Source of the DNA: an uncultured Oscillospiraceae bacterium | GTDB taxonomy: Bacteria > Bacillota > Clostridia > Oscillospirales > Acutalibacteraceae | Assembly: GCA_910587835.1 (NCBI GenBank) | Contig: CAJUNQ010000040.1 | Span: forward strand, 1-40,403 | DNA: 40,403 nt | Reading direction: 5' to 3' | Shown here: in pieces, positions 22,361 to 30,604 of the stretch | Numbering within the stretch: position 1 is the stretch's first letter | How the letters are laid out: every line of letters starts with the position of its first letter | Notes under the pieces: generated by a model | The model's database searches: none | Told to the model about the DNA's origin: nothing | Seen by the model: the letters and a program-made list of their open reading frames with translations, nothing else | Program-made: the position numbers and the translations under genes

Positions 22361-23101
22361 CTACAGCACCTTTGCCAGAAAGTCCTGAAGCCTGGGGTTG
22401 GCGGGGCGGCTGAACAGCTCCTCCGGGGGTCCGGATTCCAGGATATTCCCCTCAGCCATAAACAGCACCCGGTCTGAAACCTCCCGGGCAAAGCCCATCT
22501 CGTGGGTGACAATGACGCTGGTCATGCCCCCCTCTACCAGGCCCTTGATGACCTCCAGCACCTCCCCCACCATCTCCGGGTCCAGGGCGCTGGTGGGCTC
22601 GTCGAACAGCATCACGTCCGGCTCCATGGCCAGGGCCCGCACAATAGCCAGCCGCTGCTTCTGCCCGCCGGAGAGCTTGCCGGGCATTACCTCCGCCTTG
22701 TCCTGAAGGCCCACCCGTTCCAGCAGCTCCATGGCCTTCTGGTCCGCCTCCTGCTGGCTCATGCCCTTGACCAGCGTGGGGGCAAGGGTGATATTCTTTT
22801 TAACCGACAGATGGGGGAACACATTGAAGTGCTGGAACACCATGCCCATCTTCTGCCGGTGGCGGTCAATGTCCACCTTTTTGCCGGTAATCTCCACCCC
22901 TTCAAAGAAAATCTGCCCCTGCTCCGGGGTCTCCAACAGGTTCAGGCACCGGAGAAAGGTGCTTTTGCCCCCGCCGGAGGGCCCGATGACCGACACGGCC
23001 TCTCCCGCATGTATGGTCTCTGACACGCCCTTGAGCACCTGCAGCTTGCCAAAGCTTTTGTGCAGGCCGACGGTTTTAATCAGCTCAGTCTGTTGTTCCA
23101 C
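22361..23101 (-). CDS. Polar amino acid ABC transporter ATP-binding protein
   Basis: 246 residues, normal for GlnQ/HisP-type ATPases. Walker A GPSGGGKST (the usual second Ser is Gly), Q-loop region FQHFNVFPHLSV, signature LSGGQKQR, Walker B VMLFDEPTSALDPE and switch His in VTHEM are all present. The GTG at 23101 is chosen because AAAGGAGG lies 7 nt upstream; it overlaps the end of the permease gene by 17 nt. Works with the permease at 23085 and the binding protein at 24012. Confidence 0.95.
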   Translation of the reverse strand: MEQQTELIKTVGLHKSFGKLQVLKGVSETIHAGEAVSVIGPSGGGKSTFLRCLNLLETPEQGQIFFEGVEITGKKVDIDRHRQKMGMVFQHFNVFPHLSVKKNITLAPTLVKGMSQQEADQKAMELLERVGLQDKAEVMPGKLSGGQKQRLAIVRALAMEPDVMLFDEPTSALDPEMVGEVLEVIKGLVEGGMTSVIVTHEMGFAREVSDRVLFMAEGNILESGPPEELFSRPANPRLQDFLAKVL

Positions 23102-23774
23102 GGGCCATCCTCCTTTCAAACGCGGCCACAACCTTGCTCAGGGGGAAGGTCAGGCACAGGTAGATCACGCCCACAATAATCAGGGCCTCAAACCGCAGAT
23201 AGGTAGCCCCGCCCACCAGCAGGTAGGAGGTCATCAGGTCCCCCAGGAAGAAGGTGGAGGCCAGTGAGGTCTCCTTGAGCATCATAATGAACTCGTTGCC
23301 CAAAGCGGGGAGAATGTTGCGCACTGCCTGGGGCAGCACAATGCGCAGCATGGTCTGGCGGCCGGAGAGCCCCAGACTGCGGGCAGCCTCGGTCTGGCCC
23401 TTGTCCACTGCCTGAATGCCCGCCCGGATGACCTCGGACACATAGGCCGAGGAGTTGATGCACAGGGCCAGCGCCACCCACATAAAGGGCGACAGGGCCA
23501 GAAAGGGCAGCAGCTGGGGCAGCACAAAGTAAAATATGTACAGCTGCAGCAGAATGGGCGTGCCCCGGATGACCTCGATATACACGCCGATGAGAAACCG
23601 CGCCGCCCGAAACCGGCACATTTTGACCATAGCCACCAGCGTGCCCAAAATCACGCCGAACAGCACCGCGATGGCGGTGAGCTTCAGGGTGTTGACCACG
23701 CCCTCCAACAAAAATACCTGCCAGTATTCCCGCAAAAGCCGAAGAATATTGGGGCCCAACAGGGATAAATCCAT
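23085..23774 (-). CDS. Polar amino acid ABC transporter permease
   Basis: 229 residues, the HisM/GlnP size. It starts MDLSLLGPNILRLLREYW and has the typical LEGVVNTLKLTAIAVLFGVILG first helix. The EAA loop with the conserved ALCINSSAYVSEVIRAGIQAV segment contacts the ATPase. The ATG at 23774 follows AGGAGGAAG; longer reading frames run into the palindromic element at 23798 and are not credible. Single permease gene, presumably acting as a homodimer. Confidence 0.95.
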   Translation of the reverse strand: MDLSLLGPNILRLLREYWQVFLLEGVVNTLKLTAIAVLFGVILGTLVAMVKMCRFRAARFLIGVYIEVIRGTPILLQLYIFYFVLPQLLPFLALSPFMWVALALCINSSAYVSEVIRAGIQAVDKGQTEAARSLGLSGRQTMLRIVLPQAVRNILPALGNEFIMMLKETSLASTFFLGDLMTSYLLVGGATYLRFEALIIVGVIYLCLTFPLSKVVAAFERRMARGTTD

Positions 23775-23797
23775 GCCTTGCTTCCTCCTTTTTCTGA

Positions 23798-23951
23798 GAA
23801 CTTGCATCAATAGGAGTTTGCACCTGCCTTTTCGGCAAATATCACGGTTGACTGTGTTGCAAGCCAATCGCGAGATTGCCTGCGGATTTGCGCCTTGGCA
23901 ACAGCAAAATTTGCTCGATCATCCAGGCACAAATCCTATTGGTACAAGTTC
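23798..23951. repeat. 154-bp imperfect palindrome inside the ABC operon
   Basis: Outer arms 23798-23820 and 23930-23951 are inverted copies (about 19-20 of 22 pair). The centre is CAATC-GCGA-GATTG (23865-23878), with partly complementary sequence between. It is non-coding and sits between the binding-protein stop and the permease ribosome site. It may be a miniature repeat or an RNA fold that sets the ratio of binding protein to permease. Confidence 0.7.
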
Positions 23952-23962
23952 CGAATGCCGTG

Positions 23963-23988
23963 GGACCCGCCCAACGCCGGGCGGGTCC
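23963..23988 (-). other. Stem-loop after the binding-protein gene
   Basis: GGACCCGCCC (23963-23972), 6-nt loop, GGGCGGGTCC (23979-23988), about 24 nt past the stop. No T-run, so it may protect the upstream mRNA end or attenuate rather than terminate. Confidence 0.65.
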
Positions 23989-24011
23989 GCTAAGGGCTGA
24001 CGCGCTGCCGC

Positions 24012-24896
24012 TTACTCTGCTTCAGAGGAGGACTCGCTCCCGGCAGGGGCGTTGCCCTCATCGTCGTAGCTGACCTCATTGGCTGTGGCGCTCATGGCCA
24101 GCTCCTTGGCCTCCTCATACCAGCCGCCGTACACATTGGCGTCGTAGGCCTTTTTGAGAATGCCGTTCACCTCCTCGGTGAGGCTGTCCGCGCCCTTTTT
24201 CAGCACAATCACATTGGCGGTGTACTTCTCGTCCACCTCAAACTGGAAGCCGGACAGGGCCACTGCCGGGTCGTTGGACATGAACACGTCCGCCTGGCCC
24301 TTTGCCACGGCCATGGCCTCAAAGTCGCCGTTTTTCAGCTGCAGCAGGCCCGTGCCCAGGTCGCCGATGGTGACCAGCTCGCAGTCGGGCAGCTGCTCCT
24401 GACACAGAGACTCCTGCAGAGAGGCGGTCTGGGCCCCCACCTTCACACCCTTAAAGTCTGCCGCAGCGGCAAACCTGCCCTCGTTCTCCTTCAGGGTGAT
24501 GACCACCTGGTCGCTCTCATTGTCCCCGGGATAGTAAAAATCAGAGAGGTTGAAGTTCTGCTCCCGGTCCTCCCGCCAAGAGAAGCCGGAGATGGCCATG
24601 TCCACGGTGCCCATGCTCACCGCGGTGGTGCAGGCCTCAAAGCTCATGGGCATAATCACCAGCTCCTTGCCCATCTCGTCCGCAATATACTGGGCCAGCA
24701 TAATGTCAAAGCCCACATATTGGTCCTGACCCTGCTTGCTGGTGTCCACAAAGGCCATGGGGGCAAAGTCGGGGCTGGTTGCCACCTTCAGGGTTTTGCT
24801 GTCGTCTTTGCCAGAGCCCCCGCAGGCCGCCAGGGCGGTCAGCATCAGGCACAGGGCCAGGGCCAGGGCAATCCACTTTTTCATCTTCATACTCAT
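24012..24896 (-). CDS. Polar amino acid ABC transporter substrate-binding lipoprotein
   Basis: 294 residues. Lipoprotein signal ending ALAACGG, then a family-3 solute-binding domain: KTLKVATSPDFAPMAFVD opens lobe 1, YVGFDIMLAQYIADEMGKEL and MAISGFSWREDREQ are typical. GLKDP-like details for one amino acid are not decisive, so the ligand is not assigned; the neighbouring amidohydrolase and GNAT hint at a modified amino acid. The start at 24896 is used because the perfect promoter at 24928-24956 overlaps any earlier start. First gene of the five-gene operon. The C-terminal tail is acidic and Ser-rich. Confidence 0.92.
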   Translation of the reverse strand: MSMKMKKWIALALALCLMLTALAACGGSGKDDSKTLKVATSPDFAPMAFVDTSKQGQDQYVGFDIMLAQYIADEMGKELVIMPMSFEACTTAVSMGTVDMAISGFSWREDREQNFNLSDFYYPGDNESDQVVITLKENEGRFAAAADFKGVKVGAQTASLQESLCQEQLPDCELVTIGDLGTGLLQLKNGDFEAMAVAKGQADVFMSNDPAVALSGFQFEVDEKYTANVIVLKKGADSLTEEVNGILKKAYDANVYGGWYEEAKELAMSATANEVSYDDEGNAPAGSESSSEAE

Positions 24897-24927
24897 TCGC
24901 ACTTCTTTCTTTTTTGATTTGTTACCC

Positions 24928-24956
24928 ATTATAGCTGCATAAATATACATTGTCAA
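24928..24956 (-). promoter_or_regulatory. Consensus promoter of the amino acid ABC operon
   Basis: Minus strand TTGACA (24951-24956), 17 bp, TATAAT (24928-24933). It decides the start of the binding-protein gene. Confidence 0.92.
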
Positions 24957-25055
24957 GGTTTATCCATGAATTTTCTTTCATCCCCATATTTTCCCGCCCA
25001 CAGCCGGTTATTTTGTTCAATTTTGGGGCATGTCCCCTGTGGGGCGGCAAAAGCA

Positions 25056-25098
25056 TAGCCCGGGGCAGAGCCAGCCAAAGACTCTGTTCCCGGGCAGC
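25056..25098 (-). terminator. Probable terminator of the kinase/binding-protein operon
   Basis: Minus strand GCCCGGG...CCCGGGC with inner CAGAG/CTCTG, followed by TATGCTTTTG. Located directly after the stop of the gene at 25110. Confidence 0.65.
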
Positions 25099-25109
25099 GT
25101 TTTTCTTTT

Positions 25110-26438
25110 CTATTTCAGGGCCTGGTCCTGCAGCCGGTCAAACTCAGCCATACATTCATCCACGGTGGCGCCCTCCAGCAGCCGGCGCACAATCAGGCAG
25201 GTGTTGCCCCACTGCTCCACCTTCATGCTGGCATTGGAGCCCAGCACATACACGCCCTCCTCAATCCGGTCGTTAAGAGGCTGCAGGGCGGGGACGCAGT
25301 CCACCTTCACATTTTCAGAGGGGGAGATGACCCGGTTGGTCTCAGCGTAAAGCTGCAGGGCCTGGTCAGAGGTCATGATGTTCACTACCTGGGCCGCGTC
25401 CTCCCGGTGCCTGGCCTCGGCCCCCACCGCCAGGCCGGTCACGGACATCACGGGCATCTGGCCCCGGCTGCTGGGAAAGCCGATCACCGTCATCTCAAAG
25501 CTGGTTTTGCCATAGGCGCTCTCGGTGTTGGCCGCGCCCCAGTAGGCCATGACAATGGGGGTCTTCTGGCTGAGAAAATCCTCTCCCTCCCCCTCAATGG
25601 CCTCGCTGACCAAAGCCTTCTCCGGGTCGATATAGCCCCGGTCCATCATGGTTTGCAAAAACTCGAAGCCCGGGCGCATATAGTCGCTGTATCGGGCCTC
25701 GCCGCTGTTCAGGGCCGCGATCTCCGCCTCAGTGTTGCCGCCGTTGTACAGGTCCGCATAGGCCTGGGCCAGAACAAAGGTCTCCAGCCACCAGCGGTTG
25801 GCCCCCACAGGGGTTTCAATGCCGTTCTCTTTGAACACCCGGCAGCACTCCAGAAATTCCTCCGGGGTCTTTGGCAGCTCCAGGTGGTATTTCTGAAACA
25901 GGTCCTGGTTGACAAACAGCCCGTAGGCCACCACCTCCTGGGGGATGGCCACCAGCTTTCCGTCCACAGTGTTGGCCACCCGGACGACCTCCCGGAGGTT
26001 TTTCGCGCTGTCCAGCCCTGAGAGGTCCATCAGCTTGCCCTCTGCTCCCAGAATCTGAATGGTGTCCGGGTTCAGCAGGTAGACGTCGTCCATATTGTGC
26101 CGGGCCCGGTCCAGGGCCACCTGGTCGTAGGTTTTGTCCTCATGGTCCTCCGCCGTATAGGTGGTGTAGGCCACGGTCACCCCCAGGGCCTCCTGGGCCA
26201 TGGCCACGGTCAGGTCTGAGGCCATGCGGGCCACGTTCTCCGCGTCAGGGTCCGTCTTCTCCATGGGGCTGAACAGGACCACCTCCCGCTCCTCCCCCTG
26301 GGACTGGGACACAAGGTTTTTGGGCTCTACCAGCCCCCCGCAGGCCGCCAGCAACGCCAGCGCCCCCATACAAAGGACCAGGCCTCTCCATATTCTGTTG
26401 TTCAATCCGCTCACCAGTCTTTCATACCGTTCTTGCAT
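25110..26438 (-). CDS. Extracellular solute-binding lipoprotein (family 1-like), no transporter nearby
   Basis: 442 residues. Lipoprotein signal ending LLAACGG. The mature part has the sugar/peptide-binding-protein layout: KLVAIPQEVVAYGLFVNQDLFQKY and LPKTPEEFLECCRVFKENG are the typical hinge and TPEE segments, and AQVVNIMTSDQALQLY lies near the C-terminus. No permease or ATPase of the carbohydrate type is in the window. It overlaps the end of the hybrid kinase gene, so it may be a periplasmic-face ligand sensor for that kinase. ATG 26438 is used; GTG 26414, overlapping the kinase stop, is an equally possible start. Confidence 0.85.
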   Translation of the reverse strand: MQERYERLVSGLNNRIWRGLVLCMGALALLAACGGLVEPKNLVSQSQGEEREVVLFSPMEKTDPDAENVARMASDLTVAMAQEALGVTVAYTTYTAEDHEDKTYDQVALDRARHNMDDVYLLNPDTIQILGAEGKLMDLSGLDSAKNLREVVRVANTVDGKLVAIPQEVVAYGLFVNQDLFQKYHLELPKTPEEFLECCRVFKENGIETPVGANRWWLETFVLAQAYADLYNGGNTEAEIAALNSGEARYSDYMRPGFEFLQTMMDRGYIDPEKALVSEAIEGEGEDFLSQKTPIVMAYWGAANTESAYGKTSFEMTVIGFPSSRGQMPVMSVTGLAVGAEARHREDAAQVVNIMTSDQALQLYAETNRVISPSENVKVDCVPALQPLNDRIEEGVYVLGSNASMKVEQWGNTCLIVRRLLEGATVDECMAEFDRLQDQALK

Positions 26439-28966
26439 TGGCGTATGGCCTTTTTCAAAAGCTCCATATCCAGGGGCTTGGACACATGCGCGTCCATGCC
26501 CGCGGCCAACGCCGCCTTTTCATCCTCGGCAAAGGCGTTGGCAGTCATGGCGATGATGGGGATGGTCCCCGCGTCCTCCCGCTGCAAAGCGCGGATAGCC
26601 CGAGCGGCCTCGTGGCCGTTCATCACCGGCATCTGCACGTCCAGCAGAATGGCGTCAAACTCCCCTGGCCGGGCCTGCTCAAAACGCTCCAAAGCCAGCC
26701 GGCCGTTTTCCAGCACCTGACAGGTAGCCCCTTCCAGCTCCAGCAGCTCGGTGAGAATCTCCGCGTTGATGGCATTGTCCTCCGCCGCCAGAAAGTGAAG
26801 CCCCTTCAGGCTCAAAAGCTCCTCCCCAGGCTCCTCCCTGTTGGGGGCTCCCCGCAGCTCCGCGGTCCTCTCCCGCAGGGCCGACACAAAGAAGGGCTTG
26901 GAGACAAGGCCAATGCGGCCCGGCTTCAGCCGCTCCTCCGCCTCAGAGGCGCCGGCCTCAGCCAGCAGCGCCAGCAGCCCGCCGCCGGGCAGGGCCTCGT
27001 CCAGGGCCTCCACCCCCTGAGGGCCGCAGGCCTCCCAGTCCGCCAGAACCAGCTGACAGCTGTTCTCCCGCAGCCAGGCAAGGGCCTGGTCCAGGTCCCC
27101 GGCTGTGGCCAGGGTCAGGCCGGTGTTCTCCATCAGGGCCTGGATGTTCTCCTGGCTCCGGCTGTCTCCCCCTGCCAGCAGGACCTGAGAAATGCCCTGC
27201 CGCTGCCAGAACTGCCGGTCCAGCTGCTCCTCCTGAATGCGCAGCTCCCACTCCACCCGGAAGAGAGAGCCCTGGTCTACCTGGCTGCTGACCTCGATGG
27301 CGCCGCCCATAAGCTCCACAATGCTTTTGGTGATAGCCATGCCCAGGCCCGTGCCCTGAATTTTGTTGGTGGTGCTGTTCTCCGCCCGGGTAAAGGCGTC
27401 AAAAATGGTTTCCAGAAACTCCGGCGTCATGCCGTAGCCGGTGTCCTCCACCTCAATGCGCAGCCGTTCATACTGACTGGAACGCTGCTTGAGGCCGATG
27501 ACCCGCAGCCAGATGCTCCCCCCCTCCGGCGTGTACTTGACCGCGTTGGAGAGCAGGTTGATCAGCACCTGGTTAATCCGGGTCTCATCCCCCACCAGAT
27601 ACTCGTGGCGCACCCCGGTCATCTCCACATGGAACCGCTGGCCCTTGGCCCTGGCCATGGGCAGAATAATGGCGTCTACCGAGGCCAGCACGCTGCTGAG
27701 AGAAAAGTTCTCGTAGCTGAGCGCCACCTTGCCGCTCTCAATTTTCGACACGTCCAGAATATCGTTAATCAGGCTCAGCAGATGCTGGCCCGAGGCCATG
27801 ATTTTGCCGGTATATTCCCGCACCTTCCCCGGGTTTTCCGCCTCGTTGGCCAGCAGGGAGGCAAAGCCCAGCACCGCGTTCATGGGGGTGCGTATGTCGT
27901 GGGACATGTTGGAGAGAAAGGTGGTTTTGGACTGGCTGGCGATTTGCGCCGCCTGCAGGGCCTCGGCCAGCTGCTGGTTGTGGAGCCTGCGCTCCTCCTC
28001 CCGCTCCCGCTGCAGCTTGTTCTGCTGCCTGCGGCTGAGATAGTAGAGGCCGATGCACAGGCAGAACGCCGCCAGCATAAAGACCACCACAAAGTAGATG
28101 TTCTGGTTGACAATGTGCCCCTCCTGCTGAATGGCCTCTACCGGCACATAGCCCACCAGAAAAAAGGAGCCGCCGTTCACCGGCCACATGTAGTTCAGGG
28201 CGTGCTCCTCCCGGATGTCGTGGTAGAACAGGGCCTTTTCTCCGTTATTCAGGCATCGGTCTATTTCCGCCTGAATAGCCGGGTCCTCAATGCTGTTGGC
28301 CCGGTAAAAGTCCGCCAGATTCAGGTGCCCGGCGCTGCGCTGGCCCATGCCCTTGGGCTTAAGCACAAAGCGCTGGCTCTGGGCGTCCATAATATACAGG
28401 GTGGCCTGCTTGTCGTAAAAGCCGCTGGGCAGAGAGCGGTCAATGGCGTCGAACACATACTCGGCGTAAAGGGTGCCGATCTCCTCCCCATCCCGCTGCA
28501 CCGGGCACTTCATGGTGTAAGACCAGGTGCCCATGTGGTTGACATAGGACTGGGACACCGGCATGCCCCCCACCACGCCGCCTCCGGAGAAGTCCAGCCC
28601 CTCCTCGGTAAAGGGCTCGCCGGTGTTTGAGACCCCCTCTGTCTTCCCTGTGAGAATCAGGGACATTTTCGACATGGCCTGGTTTTTCTCATAGGCGCGG
28701 ATATATTCCTCCGGGTCCTCCGCCCGGGCGATTTCCTGGGCAATCAGGGTCTGAAAGTCCGCCTCGCTGCGCAGAATGGCCTCAATGGTATACTGAATCA
28801 GGTCCAGGCTCTCGCTCAGGTTCTGAATCGCGGCAGAGGACATCTCCCGGGAGACCTGCCGGGAGGCCAGATACACCACCGCCCCCATGGCGCAAAAGAC
28901 CAGCACAATGGACAGCAGAAGCCTCTGCCCTTTCCGCTTGTTTCCCTTGATGAATTTCGCTTTCAT
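26411..28966 (-). CDS. Hybrid sensor histidine kinase with Cache-like sensor and two receiver domains
   Basis: 851 residues. TM1 about 15-35, an extracytoplasmic sensor about 36-285 that looks like a dCache domain, and TM2 about 290-311. A coiled linker leads to the HisKA domain with His356 (SHDIRTPMN), then HATPase with N-box NLLSNAVKY (about 471-479), DTGYGM and GTGLGMAI. Receiver 1 (about 592-700) keeps Asp643 and a Lys in SKPF but has only one acidic residue at the metal site, so it may be weak. Receiver 2 (about 722-845) is intact: AEDN, Asp776 in LLDVQMPVMNG, and SKP. The ATG at 28966 follows GGAG. Co-transcribed with a solute-binding lipoprotein. Confidence 0.92.
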   Translation of the reverse strand: MKAKFIKGNKRKGQRLLLSIVLVFCAMGAVVYLASRQVSREMSSAAIQNLSESLDLIQYTIEAILRSEADFQTLIAQEIARAEDPEEYIRAYEKNQAMSKMSLILTGKTEGVSNTGEPFTEEGLDFSGGGVVGGMPVSQSYVNHMGTWSYTMKCPVQRDGEEIGTLYAEYVFDAIDRSLPSGFYDKQATLYIMDAQSQRFVLKPKGMGQRSAGHLNLADFYRANSIEDPAIQAEIDRCLNNGEKALFYHDIREEHALNYMWPVNGGSFFLVGYVPVEAIQQEGHIVNQNIYFVVVFMLAAFCLCIGLYYLSRRQQNKLQREREEERRLHNQQLAEALQAAQIASQSKTTFLSNMSHDIRTPMNAVLGFASLLANEAENPGKVREYTGKIMASGQHLLSLINDILDVSKIESGKVALSYENFSLSSVLASVDAIILPMARAKGQRFHVEMTGVRHEYLVGDETRINQVLINLLSNAVKYTPEGGSIWLRVIGLKQRSSQYERLRIEVEDTGYGMTPEFLETIFDAFTRAENSTTNKIQGTGLGMAITKSIVELMGGAIEVSSQVDQGSLFRVEWELRIQEEQLDRQFWQRQGISQVLLAGGDSRSQENIQALMENTGLTLATAGDLDQALAWLRENSCQLVLADWEACGPQGVEALDEALPGGGLLALLAEAGASEAEERLKPGRIGLVSKPFFVSALRERTAELRGAPNREEPGEELLSLKGLHFLAAEDNAINAEILTELLELEGATCQVLENGRLALERFEQARPGEFDAILLDVQMPVMNGHEAARAIRALQREDAGTIPIIAMTANAFAEDEKAALAAGMDAHVSKPLDMELLKKAIRQCKNGMKDW

Positions 28967-29075
28967 AGACCGTCTCCATTCCCCCACAGGGGCGCGCCGC
29001 GCTTCTGCCAGGACCGGTTGGTGAGCGCAGCCTTTTCTTTCAGCCCTGGACGACCGCAATTTCACATTGCATTAT

Positions 29076-29105
29076 ATTATACTATACTTTCAGTTTTAGT
29101 GTCAA
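29076..29105 (-). promoter_or_regulatory. Promoter of the sensor kinase operon
   Basis: Minus strand TTGACA (29100-29105), 18 bp, TATAAT (29076-29081), with a second overlapping TATAAT at 29071-29076. Leader of about 100 nt. Confidence 0.82.
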
Positions 29106-29133
29106 TACTTTCCCCGGCATAGCGAGGACAAAA

Positions 29134-29241
29134 AGTAAGGGGAGCCCCCTTTTGGGAGCTCCCCTTTTCTGCTCTTGCCGCTCTTGCTTCTGCGTTATCG
29201 TTAACGCAGTTCAAAAAAAGGCGCTGCCTCTTTTGAACCTG
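29134..29241 (-). terminator. Terminator and hairpin cluster after the anti-sigma-like gene
   Basis: Three hairpins follow the gene at 29281: GTTCAAAA/TTTTGAAC (about 29211-29240), CTGCGTTA/TAACGCAG (about 29190-29209), and AAGGGGAGC/GCTCCCCTT (about 29138-29166), the last with short T-rich flanks. The last is the best terminator candidate. Confidence 0.6.
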
Positions 29242-29280
29242 GCGGCACGGGTATGCCCGCGCCGCTGCGTTTACTATACT

Positions 29281-29910
29281 TCACTTCCCGGCGGTCAGCT
29301 CATAGGCTCCGCCGTCCTGGGTTGCGCCGCTGACCTTGCCTTTGGCCTGCAGCAGGGCGTTCAGGCTCTCAAAGCCCTGGCAGTCCTCAGGCAGCATCAG
29401 CACGGCGACGGCTGCCTCCCCGTCTTCACCGGCGTACTGAACCACTGCCCGGTCCCCTTCCAGAATCACCCCGTTTACCTGCAACTGCCGGCCGTCCAGA
29501 GAAAGCTCCGCGTCCACGTCCATGTCCAGCTCCGCCTGAAGGGGCCGGCCCTTCTCATCCTGATAGTTCACCACAGCCTTGCCCTCTTCGCCGGACTCGT
29601 AGATGTGGAAGCTCATTTCGCCGCCGCCCCCCTGAGCGCCGTTGTCCACCTCAAACACCATCTCTGCGGTCCGCCCGTCCGCCGACTGGGTGAAGGACAC
29701 CATGCGGGCGAACAGCTGCCCTCCGGTGGCGGCGTTGGCCCCCATGGCGGTGAGCGCGGCCAGGGCCGTTACTGCCACGGCGGCCAGGGCTCTGCGGGCG
29801 GTCTTTTTGATTTTGCGGTTCTCTGTCATATGAATTACCTCCTGAATTTTCTCCGGGGAGGCTTTCAGCCTGGAAAAGGTGCGTTGATACAGCTCTCGGT
29901 CAAATTCCAT
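29281..29910 (-). CDS. Membrane-anchored regulator, probable anti-sigma factor
   Basis: 209 residues. A short cytoplasmic N-terminus (EFDRELYQRTFSRLKASPEKIQEVI, 2-27), one membrane segment about 38-60 (RRALAAVAVTALAALTAMGANA), then an extracytoplasmic domain with beta-strand pattern and no recognised fold. The N-terminal segment with the ASPEKIQEVI string recurs in Clostridial anti-sigma factors. Its ATG overlaps the stop of the ECF sigma gene (TAATG), the typical sigma/anti-sigma coupling. Assignment rests mainly on this context. The inducing signal is unknown. Confidence 0.75.
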   Translation of the reverse strand: MEFDRELYQRTFSRLKASPEKIQEVIHMTENRKIKKTARRALAAVAVTALAALTAMGANAATGGQLFARMVSFTQSADGRTAEMVFEVDNGAQGGGGEMSFHIYESGEEGKAVVNYQDEKGRPLQAELDMDVDAELSLDGRQLQVNGVILEGDRAVVQYAGEDGEAAVAVLMLPEDCQGFESLNALLQAKGKVSGATQDGGAYELTAGK

Positions 29911-30392
29911 TATGAATCCTCCTCTTGCGTTGTCAGTGTCTGCTTCAATTTTTCCCGGGCCCTCTGCAGGCGGGTCTGCACGGTGGACTCCTTCAGCCCG
30001 CACAACGCCGCCACCTCCCGCACAGGGTAGTCCTCATAATAGTAGAGGTACAGGGGGACCCGGTATTTTTCCGGCAGGGCCATCACCGCCAAAAACAGCC
30101 GGCTCTCCTCTGGGGCCGGAAGCTCCGCTGTGCCGGACCAGGCCTCTAAAGGGGCCCTGCGGCGGAACCAGGGGGAGCGGATGAGCTTGCGGGACTGGTT
30201 CACCGCCACCCGAATCAGCCAGCGGCGCACATGCTCCGGGCCCTCAAAGTCGGTTTTGTCCTGATAGAGCTTCAGCAGAACGGTCTGGGTCAGGTCCTCG
30301 GCGTCGGCGGGGCTTTTGCAGGCGTTCAGAGCCACCCGGTATACCGTGTCGCCAAACTGTCTGGCGTAGTGGGAAAATTCCTCCGGCGTCAT
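29910..30392 (-). CDS. ECF-type RNA polymerase sigma factor
   Basis: 160 residues, ECF size. Region 2 is around FGDTVYRVALNACKSPADAEDLTQTVLLKLYQ with VRRWLIRVAVNQSRKLIRS. Region 4 is around LPEKYRVPLYLYYYEDYPVREVAALCGLKESTVQTRLQRAREKL, including the helix-turn-helix. The ATG at 30392 follows AAAGGAGG. It should direct polymerase to a small regulon under control of the membrane protein encoded next to it. No clear autoregulated promoter was recognised upstream; the 212-nt gap to the next gene holds a GCGGAAGA/TCTTCCGC hairpin (30557-30580) and a C/G-rich palindrome. Confidence 0.92.
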   Translation of the reverse strand: MTPEEFSHYARQFGDTVYRVALNACKSPADAEDLTQTVLLKLYQDKTDFEGPEHVRRWLIRVAVNQSRKLIRSPWFRRRAPLEAWSGTAELPAPEESRLFLAVMALPEKYRVPLYLYYYEDYPVREVAALCGLKESTVQTRLQRAREKLKQTLTTQEEDS

Positions 30393-30604
30393 CCTGCCGC
30401 CTCCTTTGCCGGTGTTGAAAAGCTTTTCACTACATATACCCCTCAGGGGGGCGGAATATCTCAGGAGCAGAAATTTTTTTTGCAAAAGGGGGCCGCTCCA
30501 CCCTGTCCGGATGGAACGCCCCCCCATGCTCAGAACCTGTATGCACCACCGGAATTGCGGAAGAAGCGAGGGTCTTCCGCGCCGGTCCGGGCGAATCCCG
30601 GTTC

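Noticed and set aside
23775..23867. Longer N-terminus for the amino acid permease
   Set aside because: It would be translated from the palindromic element; the ATG at 23774 has a strong ribosome site and gives the family length.
26438..28630. Long plus-strand frame (730 codons) opposite the sensor kinase
   Set aside because: Antisense shadow of a gene with full kinase motifs.
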